A DNA stretch of 64,000 bases. Origin: HXMU1420-2 sp034670145 (GTDB lineage: Bacteria > Pseudomonadota > Alphaproteobacteria > Rhodobacterales > Rhodobacteraceae). Positions within the stretch are counted from its first letter, which is position 1, and each line of letters starts with the position of its first letter. The notes beneath the pieces were generated by a model. It searched no databases, was not told the origin of the DNA, and worked only from the letters and a program-made list of their open reading frames with translations. This document shows, piece after piece, positions 15,452 to 24,016 of this stretch. Both the position numbers and the translations under genes were made by a program. Location of the stretch: assembly GCA_034670145.1 (NCBI GenBank), contig JAXMOA010000006.1, positions 1-64,000 on the forward strand. The letters run 5' to 3'.

Positions 15452-16092
15452 ATATTATCCTTCTTGGACCGCCGGGAGCTGGTAAAGGCACACAGGCTCG
15501 TCATTTGACCGACACCCGCGGAATGACTCAGCTGTCCACCGGCGACATGCTTCGTGCGGCACGCACGTCCGGCACGGAAATGGGCAAAATCGTCGCCGAT
15601 ATCATGGACCGCGGAGAATTGGTGACGGACGAGATCGTTATCGGTCTGATCCGGGAGCAATTGGAAGACAATACAGGGGCCGGCTTTATATTCGACGGCT
15701 TCCCTCGCACGCTGGCGCAGGCAGACGCACTGAGCGAGCTTTTGCGGGAGTTTGGCCAACCTCTGGATGCCGTGATCGAAATGGAAGTTGATGATCAGGC
15801 TCTGGTCTCAAGAATCACAGCGCGTTCCTCCTGTGGCAGCTGCGGCGAAGTATATAATGACATAACGAAGCCAATCCCATCTGATGGAAAGTGCAGTAAC
15901 TGCGGTGGAACAGAGTTCAAACGCCGGGCTGATGACAATGAAGAAAGCCTCAAGACGCGTTTGATGGAGTACTACAAGAAAACGTCCCCCTTGATTGGTT
16001 ACTATTATGCCAAGGAGCAACTCAGTAAAGTCAACGGACTGGGTGAAATTGGCGAGGTCCAGAAGGCAATCGAGAGCATACTGGACAAGTAG
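15448..16092 (+). CDS. adk: Adenylate kinase with Cys4 zinc LID
   Basis: Adenylate kinase interconverts ATP, ADP and AMP. The 214-residue protein has the P-loop GPPGAGKGTQ (residues 7-16), the NMP-binding TGDMLR, FDGFPRT, and a LID domain with four cysteines (C129, C132, C149, C152) that form a zinc site as in Gram-positive enzymes. It overlaps secY by four bases and is followed by a 379-base gap before rpsM. Confidence 0.97.
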   Translation: MNIILLGPPGAGKGTQARHLTDTRGMTQLSTGDMLRAARTSGTEMGKIVADIMDRGELVTDEIVIGLIREQLEDNTGAGFIFDGFPRTLAQADALSELLREFGQPLDAVIEMEVDDQALVSRITARSSCGSCGEVYNDITKPIPSDGKCSNCGGTEFKRRADDNEESLKTRLMEYYKKTSPLIGYYYAKEQLSKVNGLGEIGEVQKAIESILDK

Positions 16093-16471
16093 TCTCGGCA
16101 TCGTTCTTATTGCTTCAAATCCGTTTAGGGGCTGCTTGCGAAAGCAACGGGTGGCATGAGTTGTCGGTCTACCTCGAGAGCGCATGTTTCACTTTTGTGA
16201 GACCGAGACTTTGACGTTGTGGCCTTGGCCGAAAGAGGCAGCTCTGGGTGTTTCCTGAAACACCTTGACAAAGCGTATATACAAGGGTTGACCGCTTGCG
16301 TGAAACTCCCTAAGCACGCACATCTCGAAAGAGAATCGAAAATCGTGAACTTCGAATCGAAGTGAGCGGATCACCTCTAATTGGCTGGGTCCTCTGGCAG
16401 AATCGCCGGGGATCCAAAGTTGTGAAAAAAGAGTCCGGGGCTACGGACTCGCGACGAAAGGAAAACGACAC
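16093..16471 (+). promoter_or_regulatory. Leader region of the alpha operon (rpsM-rplQ)
   Basis: This 379-base gap between adk and rpsM has no gene. A tentative promoter is TTGACC near 16289, 17 bases, then TAAGCA near 16312; the -10 match is weak. A 7-bp hairpin (GAGTCCG 16431-16437, CGGACTC 16444-16450) with six A before it stands directly upstream of the rpsM ribosome binding site. Read on the minus strand, the hairpin plus T run would also look like a terminator. The gap is best viewed as the alpha operon promoter and leader. Confidence 0.45.
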
Positions 16472-16840
16472 GTGGCACGTATTGCCGGCGTAAACATCCC
16501 GACTTCAAAGCGGGTTCCCATCGCCCTCACCTACATTACCGGAATTGGTCATACATCGGCCAAAAGCATCTGCGACGCTGTTGGCATTGATAGTGCCCGC
16601 CGGGTTAATGAACTGTCCGACGCCGAAGTTTTGGCAATTCGCGAACACATTGATGCGAACTTCACCGTTGAAGGTGATTTGCGTCGTGAAGTTCAGATGA
16701 ACATCAAACGACTGATGGACTTGGGTTGCTACCGTGGCCTGCGTCATCGTCGTAACCTCCCTGTGCGCGGTCAGCGAACACATACGAATGCCCGCACCCG
16801 TAAGGGTCCTGCGAAGGCAATCGCTGGCAAGAAGAAATAA
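16472..16840 (+). CDS. rpsM: 30S ribosomal protein S13 (GTG start)
   Basis: The 122-residue product begins ARIAGVNIPTSKRVPIALTYI and ends RGQRTHTNARTRKGPAKAIAGKKK, both S13 hallmarks. The start codon is GTG at 16472, preceded by AAAGGAAA; no in-frame ATG fits the family. S13 lies at the head of the 30S subunit and contacts tRNA and the 50S. Confidence 0.97.
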   Translation: MARIAGVNIPTSKRVPIALTYITGIGHTSAKSICDAVGIDSARRVNELSDAEVLAIREHIDANFTVEGDLRREVQMNIKRLMDLGCYRGLRHRRNLPVRGQRTHTNARTRKGPAKAIAGKKK

Positions 16841-16854
16841 GGAGAGGTCAGTCA

Positions 16855-17244
16855 ATGGCACGCGACAGAACACGCGCAAAGCGCAAAGAGCGTAAAAACA
16901 TCGCCTCTGGTGTTGCTCATGTTAACTCGACGTTTAACAACACGAAGATCCTTATTTCCGACGTACAAGGTAATGCCATCTCATGGTCTTCTGCCGGTAC
17001 AATGGGCTTCAAGGGTTCGCGGAAATCGACCCCTTATGCCGCGCAGCTGGCCGCAGAAGATGCTGGCCGCAAAGCGCAGGAACATGGTGTGAAAACACTT
17101 GAGGTTGAGGTGCAGGGACCTGGTTCAGGCCGTGAAAGCGCACTACGCGCCCTGGCTGCAGCCGGTTTCAATATCACGTCGATCCGTGATGTAACGCCGA
17201 TTGCTCATAACGGATGCCGGCCGCCCAAGCGCCGCCGCGTCTGA
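16855..17244 (+). CDS. rpsK: 30S ribosomal protein S11
   Basis: The 129 residues have the S11 blocks HVNSTFNNTKILISDVQGN, SSAGTMGFKGSRKSTPYAA and the closing ITSIRDVTPIAHNGCRPPKRRRV. S11 shapes the platform at the E site. An AAGGAGAGG site precedes it. rpsD, which follows in many bacteria, is absent. Confidence 0.98.
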   Translation: MARDRTRAKRKERKNIASGVAHVNSTFNNTKILISDVQGNAISWSSAGTMGFKGSRKSTPYAAQLAAEDAGRKAQEHGVKTLEVEVQGPGSGRESALRALAAAGFNITSIRDVTPIAHNGCRPPKRRRV

Positions 17245-17259
17245 GCACAGTTGAATTTG

Positions 17260-17287
17260 CCGGGGCCGCGTATGTGCGCGGCCCCGG
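17260..17287. repeat. Strong hairpin between rpsK and rpoA
   Basis: CCGGGGCCGCG (17260-17270) pairs perfectly with CGCGGCCCCGG (17277-17287) around a six-base loop. No T run follows. It lies 15 bases after rpsK and 70 before rpoA, so it may act as a processing or stability element that sets rpoA expression apart from S11. Confidence 0.55.
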
Positions 17288-17356
17288 TTCGTCATTTTGA
17301 AACCTCGGGCGCTTGTGTCCTCCGGTCAAGGGGCGCAGCAGGAATGGAGGCACCAC

Positions 17357-18373
17357 ATGATCCATAAGAACTGGCAGGAACTGATCAAGCCGACCCAATT
17401 GGACGTTAAGCCGGGCAATGACCCGGCACGGCAAGCCACAGTTGTGGCGGAACCTCTTGAACGTGGATTCGGTCTTACTCTCGGCAACGCTTTGCGCCGA
17501 ATTTTGATGTCTTCCTTGCAAGGGGCGGCAATTACATCGGTTCAAATCGACAACGTACTGCACGAGTTTTCTTCCATCGCGGGGGTCCGCGAGGACGTTA
17601 CAGATGTGGTGTTGAACCTCAAAGGTGTGTCTTTGCGCATGGATGTCGAAGGGCCAAAGCGCCTTTCAGTTCATGCAAAGGGCCCGGCTGTGGTCACCGC
17701 CGCTGATATCGCCGAGACAGCAGGCATTGAAGTGCTGAACCGGGAACATGTGATCTGCCACTTGGATGACGGAGCCGAACTGTTCATCGAACTTACGGTC
17801 AACACCGGTAAGGGATATGTTTCAGCCGATAAAAACAAGCCTGAAGATGCGCCAATCGGCTTGATTCCGATCGATGCAATTTATTCGCCTGTCAAAAAAG
17901 TATCCTACGATGTTCAGCCAACGCGCGAAGGTCAGGTACTGGACTACGACAAACTGACGTTGAAAATTGAAACGGACGGGTCGTTGACACCGGATGATGC
18001 CGTGGCCTACGCGGCACGGATTTTGCAAGATCAACTCTCGATCTTTGTGAATTTTGACGAGCCCGACTCGGCCAATCGTCAAGATGAAGACGACGGTTTG
18101 GAATTCAATCCGTTGCTGCTGAAGAAAGTCGACGAACTGGAGTTGAGCGTGCGCTCTGCCAACTGTCTGAAGAATGACAACATCGTATACATCGGCGATC
18201 TCATTCAGAAGACAGAGGCTGAAATGTTGCGGACTCCAAACTTTGGCCGGAAGTCTTTGAATGAAATCAAAGAAGTGTTGTCCGGTATGGGGCTACATCT
18301 CGGAATGGATGTCGAAGACTGGCCGCCCGACAATATTGAAGACCTAGCAAAGAAGTTTGAAGACGCGTTCTAG
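17357..18373 (+). CDS. rpoA: RNA polymerase subunit alpha
   Basis: The ATG at 17357, behind a GGAGG site, gives 338 residues. The N-terminal domain has RGFGLTLGNALRRILMSSL (assembly and beta/beta' contact); after a linker the C-terminal domain has NDNIVYIGDLIQKTEAEMLRTP and FGRKSLNEIKEVL, which binds UP-element DNA and activators. The frame opens earlier at 17297 but that stretch has no family similarity. Confidence 0.98.
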   Translation: MIHKNWQELIKPTQLDVKPGNDPARQATVVAEPLERGFGLTLGNALRRILMSSLQGAAITSVQIDNVLHEFSSIAGVREDVTDVVLNLKGVSLRMDVEGPKRLSVHAKGPAVVTAADIAETAGIEVLNREHVICHLDDGAELFIELTVNTGKGYVSADKNKPEDAPIGLIPIDAIYSPVKKVSYDVQPTREGQVLDYDKLTLKIETDGSLTPDDAVAYAARILQDQLSIFVNFDEPDSANRQDEDDGLEFNPLLLKKVDELELSVRSANCLKNDNIVYIGDLIQKTEAEMLRTPNFGRKSLNEIKEVLSGMGLHLGMDVEDWPPDNIEDLAKKFEDAF

Positions 18374-18453
18374 TCTGACGGACTTTTATTGCTTCGAAGT
18401 TAACAAAATGCCCGGTGAAGCCGGGGACAAAATGGGCACGTGCCCCAAGGAGA

Positions 18454-18475
18454 GGGCCCCGCACGCATGGGGCCC
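18454..18475. repeat. Hairpin between rpoA and rplQ
   Basis: GGGCCCC (18454-18460) pairs with GGGGCCC (18469-18475), loop of eight bases. It stands 29 bases before rplQ, with no T run. The neighbouring sequence is rich in short GC repeats. Possible processing or attenuation site. Confidence 0.45.
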
Positions 18476-18504
18476 CAGACAAAGCATAATACGGAGAAAA
18501 TGAC

Positions 18505-18924
18505 ATGCGTCACGCCCGCGGATACCGCCGCCTGAACCGAACACACGAGCACCGCAAAGCGCTCTTTTCAAACATGGCCGGCTCGTTGATCGAGCACGAG
18601 CAGATCAAGACGACTCTGCCGAAAGCAAAAGAATTGCGGCCGATCGTGGAAAAACTGATCACACTTGCCAAGCGCGGCGACCTTCATGCGCGCCGTCAGG
18701 CTGCGGCCCGTCTCAAGGAAGACAAGGATGTAGCGAAGCTCTTTGAGGTTCTCGGCCCGCGTTACAAAGAGCGTAGTGGTGGATACATCCGCATTCTCAA
18801 AGCGGGTTTCCGCTATGGCGACATGGCACCTATGGCGATCATCGAGTTTGTTGATCGCGATGCAGACGCAAAAGGCGCTTCTGACAAAGCACGTATCGAA
18901 GTTGAGGAAACTGAAGAAGCGTAA
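18505..18924 (+). CDS. rplQ: 50S ribosomal protein L17
   Basis: The 139-residue protein begins MRHARGYRRLNRTHEHRKAL and carries LIEHEQIKTTLPKAKELRP and RYGDMAPMAIIEFVDRD. L17 lies at the exit side of the 50S subunit. An acidic tail (KARIEVEETEEA) is typical of alphaproteobacteria. A strong terminator follows and closes the ribosomal locus. Confidence 0.98.
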   Translation: MRHARGYRRLNRTHEHRKALFSNMAGSLIEHEQIKTTLPKAKELRPIVEKLITLAKRGDLHARRQAAARLKEDKDVAKLFEVLGPRYKERSGGYIRILKAGFRYGDMAPMAIIEFVDRDADAKGASDKARIEVEETEEA

Positions 18925-18947
18925 CCGACGAAGCTTGCACTTACCCG

Positions 18948-18979
18948 AAACCCCCGTCCCCAAAGACGGGGGTTTTTTT
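18948..18979 (+). terminator. Intrinsic terminator after rplQ
   Basis: AAACCCCCGTC (18948-18958) pairs perfectly with GACGGGGGTTT (18965-18975); the T run extends to 18979. This classical terminator ends the alpha operon. Confidence 0.93.
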
Positions 18980-19139
18980 GTGCCTGGCTCAATTTGATGT
19001 CAGTGCCAAAATGGCCTTCGTTTCACCCCTTGTATAGAGTTCCAGGTGCGGACAAAAAGTTAAGCAAGAACTTGAAACTTGATACGCGGCAAACGGCTGT
19101 ACATATCTGACGCGATACTTTTCAGGAGCCACCTCCAAG

Positions 19140-20513
19140 ATGCCCATTCTTCTAATTCTCCTCCTCCTTGCGCCCTTCTCTGCGTTGGCAGAAACCCGGA
19201 TCCCATCCACCACTTCCGAGATCTCAATCGGCTTCGCGCCCTTGGTAAAGAAGGCCGCGCCAGCTGTCGTAAACATCTACGCCAAACGATTTGTTCAAGA
19301 GCAGAGCCCGTTTGCCGGTGACCCGTTTTTCGAAGATTTTTTTCGTGGATTTGGAGCTCCAAGACCGCGCGTACAAAACTCTCTGGGCTCCGGAGTAATT
19401 CTGGGAGCCGACGGAATTGTCGTCTCGAATTTTCACGTGGTTGGGCAGGCGACGGATATTCGTGTGGTTCTGGCGGATCGTCGGGAGTTCGCCGCCCGTC
19501 TCCTTCTTGGAGATGCAGAGTCGGATATCGCTATCCTTAAGCTGGCTGAAGCTGAAAATCTTCCAACTTTGCCATTGCGAGATAGCGACCGCGTCGAGGT
19601 CGGAGAACTTGTTCTGGCTATTGGCAACCCATTCGGTGTTGGGCAAACGGTCTCGAGTGGAATCGTCTCAGGACTTGCCAGGTCCGGTATCGCCCTCGGA
19701 AATGCGCGTGGCTATTTCATTCAGACAGACGCACCGATCAACCCTGGAAATTCAGGCGGGGCGTTGGTCGACGTGAATGGAGCATTGATCGGTATCAACA
19801 CTGCAATTTTGTCCCGTTCGGGTGGATCCAACGGAATCGGGTTTGCAATTCCGGCCAATCTGGTGTCGCAGTTTGTGTCTCAGGCGCGCGCTGGCAATAC
19901 CATTTTTCAACGACCTTGGGCTGGCATTGCTGGGCAACCGGTCGATTTTGACCTCGCTCGTTCCATGGAACTACCTACGCCGACTGGACTCTTGATTTCC
20001 GATATTCATCCGTTGAGCCCTTTTGCGAAAGTCGGTTTTGCCGTTGGAGACGTAATCACGGCCGTCGACGGCCTCCAAGTCAATTCACCGTCCGAAATGT
20101 TGTTTCGCATGTCGGTGCGGGGTATCGGAGGGACGGCCAATGTTGAGCGGATGAAAAACGGCAGAGTCGAAAGTCTGGATGTTCAACTTGGCTTGGCCCC
20201 GGATGAACCAAATTCAAATGAAACGACACTAAGCAGAAAAACCGCTCTGCCAGATTTAACTGTGGCCCAAGTAAATCCAATGCAAATGGCGCGTTTTGGG
20301 CTGCCTCTCAGCCTGTCGGGGGTTGTGGTGACAGATCCCGGGCTGGTCGGAGCTCAGGTCGGTTTGCAACCAGGCGACGTTCTTGGTGCTGTCAACGGGA
20401 CCTTTATGGAAACACCGGAGGACGTACAGAAGGCATTGCAAAAACCGGGCCGACGCGTTCAGTTGGAAATCATTCGCCAGAGCAGACGCTTGACACTGCG
20501 CTTTCGGACCTGA
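19140..20513 (+). CDS. DegQ/Do-like periplasmic serine protease with two PDZ domains
   Basis: The 457-residue protein starts with a signal peptide (about residues 1-17, MPILLILLLLAPFSALA). The trypsin-like domain has the full triad: H99 in SNFHVVG, D129 in ESDIAIL and S205 in NPGNSGGAL. Two PDZ regions follow, around 255-345 and 370-450. It should degrade or chaperone misfolded periplasmic proteins. It is shorter than DegP and lacks a clear LA loop, so DegQ-type is more likely. It starts 160 bases after the alpha operon terminator and rarA follows after seven bases. Confidence 0.9.
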   Translation: MPILLILLLLAPFSALAETRIPSTTSEISIGFAPLVKKAAPAVVNIYAKRFVQEQSPFAGDPFFEDFFRGFGAPRPRVQNSLGSGVILGADGIVVSNFHVVGQATDIRVVLADRREFAARLLLGDAESDIAILKLAEAENLPTLPLRDSDRVEVGELVLAIGNPFGVGQTVSSGIVSGLARSGIALGNARGYFIQTDAPINPGNSGGALVDVNGALIGINTAILSRSGGSNGIGFAIPANLVSQFVSQARAGNTIFQRPWAGIAGQPVDFDLARSMELPTPTGLLISDIHPLSPFAKVGFAVGDVITAVDGLQVNSPSEMLFRMSVRGIGGTANVERMKNGRVESLDVQLGLAPDEPNSNETTLSRKTALPDLTVAQVNPMQMARFGLPLSLSGVVVTDPGLVGAQVGLQPGDVLGAVNGTFMETPEDVQKALQKPGRRVQLEIIRQSRRLTLRFRT

Positions 20514-20520
20514 GGCAAAC

Positions 20521-21846
20521 GTGGCTGATCTCTTTCAACAAAGCGGCAAGTTGCCTGAGGCAGAGCCGAGGTCAGCCAAGCGTCCGCTTGCCGACAGACT
20601 TCGGCCTGCGACTCTGCACGATGTCATAGGCCAAAGGCAGATATTGTCGTCAGAAGGACCTTTGGGCGCCATGCTGTCGGCAGGCTCTTTGTCTTCGTTA
20701 GTTTTGTGGGGGCCACCCGGTGTCGGAAAGACAACGATTGCACGCTTGTTGGCCGACGAAACGGATCTGCACTTTGTACAAATCAGCGCAATCTTTTCGG
20801 GAGTGCCCGAGCTGCGAAAGGTCTTTGAAGCGGCGAAAATGCGCCACAGCAATGGCAAGGGAACCTTGCTTTTTGTAGATGAAATCCATCGTTTCAACAA
20901 AGCACAACAGGACGGCTTTTTGCCATTCATGGAGGATGGCACGATCCTATTGGTTGGCGCCACGACCGAAAATCCAAGTTTTGAACTGAATGCAGCTTTG
21001 CTTTCTCGGGCTCAAGTGCTGGTGTTGGAGCGACTATCACCAACTGAGCTCGAAGATTTGACGCAACGGGCAGAGAAAGAGCTTGGGGTACCGTTGCCTC
21101 TGACTACCGACGCACGGGCCGCATTGATGGATATGGCGGACGGCGACGGGCGGGCGCTGTTGAATCTGATTGAACAGATTTCGGCATGGCCTGACGCCAA
21201 AGATTTGGACACTCAGGCGCTGACAACTCGCTTGATGCGCCGGGCTGCCAAATACGACAAGTCTGGCGAGGAGCATTACAATCTCATCTCAGCTCTGCAC
21301 AAATCGGTGCGAGGCTCGGATCCTGACGCAGCCCTGTATTGGTTCGCCCGCATGTTGACCGGCGGCGAAGATCCACGTTTCCTAGCACGACGCATTACCC
21401 GTATGGCTGTCGAAGATATCGGTCTTGCCGACCCGCAGGCCCAATCAATTTGTATTCAGGCTTGGGAAACTTACGAAAGGCTGGGGTCTCCGGAGGGCGA
21501 GTTAGCGTTGGCCAATGCGGTGGCCTATCTGGCCCTCGCACCGAAGTCGAACGCTGGGTATGCGGCCTACAAGGGTGCCATGGCATTGGCCCGTGAAACT
21601 GGCAGTTTGATGCCTCCCAAACATATCTTGAATGCTCCGACACGTATGATGAAGGAACAGGGCTATGGTGCCGGCTATGCATATGACCACGACGCCGAAG
21701 ATGGGTTTTCCGGCCAAAACTATTTTCCAGATGGCATCCCGCGCCCAGACCTCTACCAACCGGTAGAACGCGGTTTTGAGCGAGACCTCAAGAAAAGACT
21801 GGATTACTTCTCCGGATTGCGTGCAAAACGCAAAGACTCTGGTTGA
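20521..21846 (+). CDS. rarA: Replication-associated recombination protein A (AAA+ ATPase)
   Basis: This 441-residue protein has Walker A GPPGVGKTT (residues 64-72), Walker B VDEIHRFN (119-126), the sensor ATTENPSFE and the C-terminal tetramerisation region with HILNAPTRMMKEQGYG. RarA (MgsA) acts at stalled replication forks and interacts with SSB. The start codon is GTG at 20521. It is probably cotranscribed with the protease gene; crcB follows. Confidence 0.95.
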   Translation: MADLFQQSGKLPEAEPRSAKRPLADRLRPATLHDVIGQRQILSSEGPLGAMLSAGSLSSLVLWGPPGVGKTTIARLLADETDLHFVQISAIFSGVPELRKVFEAAKMRHSNGKGTLLFVDEIHRFNKAQQDGFLPFMEDGTILLVGATTENPSFELNAALLSRAQVLVLERLSPTELEDLTQRAEKELGVPLPLTTDARAALMDMADGDGRALLNLIEQISAWPDAKDLDTQALTTRLMRRAAKYDKSGEEHYNLISALHKSVRGSDPDAALYWFARMLTGGEDPRFLARRITRMAVEDIGLADPQAQSICIQAWETYERLGSPEGELALANAVAYLALAPKSNAGYAAYKGAMALARETGSLMPPKHILNAPTRMMKEQGYGAGYAYDHDAEDGFSGQNYFPDGIPRPDLYQPVERGFERDLKKRLDYFSGLRAKRKDSG

Positions 21847-21922
21847 CCGCTTCGCGGCTGTACTGGGGCCTGATTGACGGCAGAGCTTGACTCCAATGCG
21901 GCACCGCGCGACAGAACCGACC

Positions 21923-22303
21923 ATGTTCCTGAATGTACTACATGTTGCTTTAGGCGGTGCGGTAGGTGCTGCGCTTCGTTATCTGACGGGGATCGGCGTC
22001 ATGCGGATGCTGGGCCATACAAGCTTTCCGCTGCCAATTATCACCGTCAACGTGATTGGGTCGTTTGCAATGGGTTTCTTTGTTGTTTCGGCTGCAAAGC
22101 ATGGGCTCACGCAGTTCTCACCCTTGATCATGACCGGCTTACTGGGAGGGTTCACGACCTTTTCAGCATTCTCTTTGGAAACGATGACCTTGATTGAAAG
22201 GGGACAACACGCCCATGCAGTTCTTTACGTGACGCTTTCCGTGTCTTTATCCGTTGGAGCCCTTGCCGCAGGTCTTTGGACGGCGCGGAGCCTCTGGACA
22301 TGA
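21923..22303 (+). CDS. crcB: Fluoride exporter CrcB/Fluc
   Basis: The ATG at 21923 gives 126 residues with four hydrophobic segments. Family markers are VALGGAVGAALRYL at the start, VNVIGSFAMGF with the pore asparagine, and GGFTTFSAFSLE with the phenylalanines and sodium-site region. CrcB dimers let fluoride leave the cell. Upstream in-frame starts at 21887 (TTG) and 21896 (ATG) would add up to 12 polar residues; none has a clear ribosome binding site. The stop overlaps rluC (ATGA). No fluoride riboswitch was recognised. Confidence 0.9.
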   Translation: MFLNVLHVALGGAVGAALRYLTGIGVMRMLGHTSFPLPIITVNVIGSFAMGFFVVSAAKHGLTQFSPLIMTGLLGGFTTFSAFSLETMTLIERGQHAHAVLYVTLSVSLSVGALAAGLWTARSLWT

Positions 22304-23349
22304 GTGGGGTTCAAATTCTGGTCGTTGCTGATGGCGATGGGGATCAGCGCATTGATCGATGGCTGCGCCGCCAATTCCCACACGTCAGTCAAGGGCGCAT
22401 AGAAAAGATGTGCCGCAAGGGCGAGCTTCGGGTTGATGGGGGACGAGTGAAGGCAAATACGCGCGTTCAGATTGGCCAACAGGTCCGCGTTCCACCGCTG
22501 CCCGAGGCAGTAGACGACGGACCGGCTATGCCCATGGTGTCCCGAGTATCAGACGCCGATGCGCAGATGATTCAATCGTGCGTTATCTGGCGGGACGACC
22601 ACATAATCGCTTTGAACAAACCTTCCGGTTTGGCTGTACAGGGCGGCAGCGGTCAGACACGCCATGTCGATGGTTTGGCTCAAGCCCTGCGGTTCGACGC
22701 AGAAGAAAAGCCGCGTTTGGTGCATCGTTTGGACAAGGATACATCTGGCGTTCTGCTCATGGCGCGCAATCGCGCAGTTGCCGCTGACCTGACAGCAGCC
22801 TTCAGACATCGGGCGACTCGCAAGATCTACTGGGCTGCGGTCGCTGGCGTGCCACATCCAAAGGCTGGAGAGATCAAAACAGGACTGGTCAAAGCGCCGG
22901 GGCATGGTTTGCATGGTGAAGGCGAAAAGATGATCAATGTTCACCCCAGGGAAATCGATCATACGCCTGGTGCGAAACGCGCAGTAACTGAATACATCGT
23001 CTTGGAAGCCGCCGCAAAACGTGCGGCATGGGTTGCTCTGAACCCTATAACTGGACGCACCCATCAACTTCGCGCGCATATGGCGGAACTTGGTCACCCG
23101 ATTATAGGGGATGGCAAATACGGGGGCTCCGGACAGGACAACTTGGGCGATGGATGGGGCGCGCAGTTGGGGGGCGACTTTAGCCGAAATCTGCATTTGC
23201 ATGCGCGTTCCTTGCGTTTCCGTCACCCGGTTACTCGCGCGATGTTGACGCTTACTGCCCCGCTGGCCTCGCATATGGCTCAAACTTGGGACATGCTTCA
23301 ATGGAGCCCATCCGATGTTCCCGATGATCCCTTCGAGGATGAAGAATGA
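22300..23349 (+). CDS. rluC: 23S rRNA pseudouridine synthase, RluC/RluD family
   Basis: The 349-residue protein has an S4-type RNA-binding domain (about residues 15-75, RIDRWLRRQFPHVSQGRIEK) and a catalytic domain with HRLDKDTSGVLLMAR, where D145 is the expected nucleophile, and RTHQLRAHMAELGHPIIGD. It should convert uridines in 23S rRNA; which positions is unclear, so the symbol is tentative. It overlaps crcB and the HAD gene by four bases each. Confidence 0.88.
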   Translation: MSGVQILVVADGDGDQRIDRWLRRQFPHVSQGRIEKMCRKGELRVDGGRVKANTRVQIGQQVRVPPLPEAVDDGPAMPMVSRVSDADAQMIQSCVIWRDDHIIALNKPSGLAVQGGSGQTRHVDGLAQALRFDAEEKPRLVHRLDKDTSGVLLMARNRAVAADLTAAFRHRATRKIYWAAVAGVPHPKAGEIKTGLVKAPGHGLHGEGEKMINVHPREIDHTPGAKRAVTEYIVLEAAAKRAAWVALNPITGRTHQLRAHMAELGHPIIGDGKYGGSGQDNLGDGWGAQLGGDFSRNLHLHARSLRFRHPVTRAMLTLTAPLASHMAQTWDMLQWSPSDVPDDPFEDEE

Positions 23350-24014
23350 GGAACCGGCCCAAGCTGGTGATATTCGACGTCGATGGCACTCTGGTCGACA
23401 GCCAGAATGCGATCGTCGGCGCAATGACATCGGCATTTTCAATTCATGATGTCCCCACGCCAACACGACCCGAGATTTTGTCAATTGTCGGTTTGTCATT
23501 GGATCATGCTATGTACCGTCTGGCACCGGATCAGCCATCTGAAACAATCGACGGATTGGTGTCTGCCTACAAGGCCGCATACCAGGAGAACCGACTTTCA
23601 GACACTGATTATGCCCCGCTTTACCCGGGTGCATCGCAGGCTCTCGGAGAAATCTTTCAGAGGCGAAATTGGCTGCTGGGGATTGCAACGGGCAAGTCGA
23701 CCCGCGGTCTGTCTATGCTGCTGGACAGCCACAATTTGCAGCAACACTTCATCACGAAGCAAACTGCCGATGATCATCCTTCTAAACCACACCCCTCAAT
23801 GATCCTAACTGCCATGGCCGAAGCAGGGACCGAAGCCGCTGACACTGTGATGATTGGCGATACATCCTACGACATGGATATGGCCCGGGCCGCTGGTGTC
23901 ACCGGGATCGGAGTGAGTTGGGGGTACCACGAGCCGGACAGGCTTGGCGCGGACTTCCTGGTGCCGGAATTTGACGCTTTGCCAGCTATGCTTGAACGGA
24001 TTTGGGAGACGTAA
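23346..24014 (+). CDS. HAD-family phosphatase (phosphoglycolate phosphatase-like)
   Basis: The 222 residues contain HAD motif I FDVDGTLVDS (D11 nucleophile, D13 acid/base), motif II IATGKS, a lysine in SKPHPSM and motif IV VMIGDTSYDMDMA. An alpha-helical cap lies between motifs I and II, as in Gph-like enzymes. Substrate unknown. It overlaps rluC by four bases, an arrangement seen in relatives. Confidence 0.85.
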   Translation: MRNRPKLVIFDVDGTLVDSQNAIVGAMTSAFSIHDVPTPTRPEILSIVGLSLDHAMYRLAPDQPSETIDGLVSAYKAAYQENRLSDTDYAPLYPGASQALGEIFQRRNWLLGIATGKSTRGLSMLLDSHNLQQHFITKQTADDHPSKPHPSMILTAMAEAGTEAADTVMIGDTSYDMDMARAAGVTGIGVSWGYHEPDRLGADFLVPEFDALPAMLERIWET

Positions 24015-24016
24015 TC

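Noticed and set aside
21841..21922. Fluoride riboswitch before crcB
   Set aside because: The upstream DNA is rarA coding end and a short spacer; I see none of the conserved riboswitch elements.
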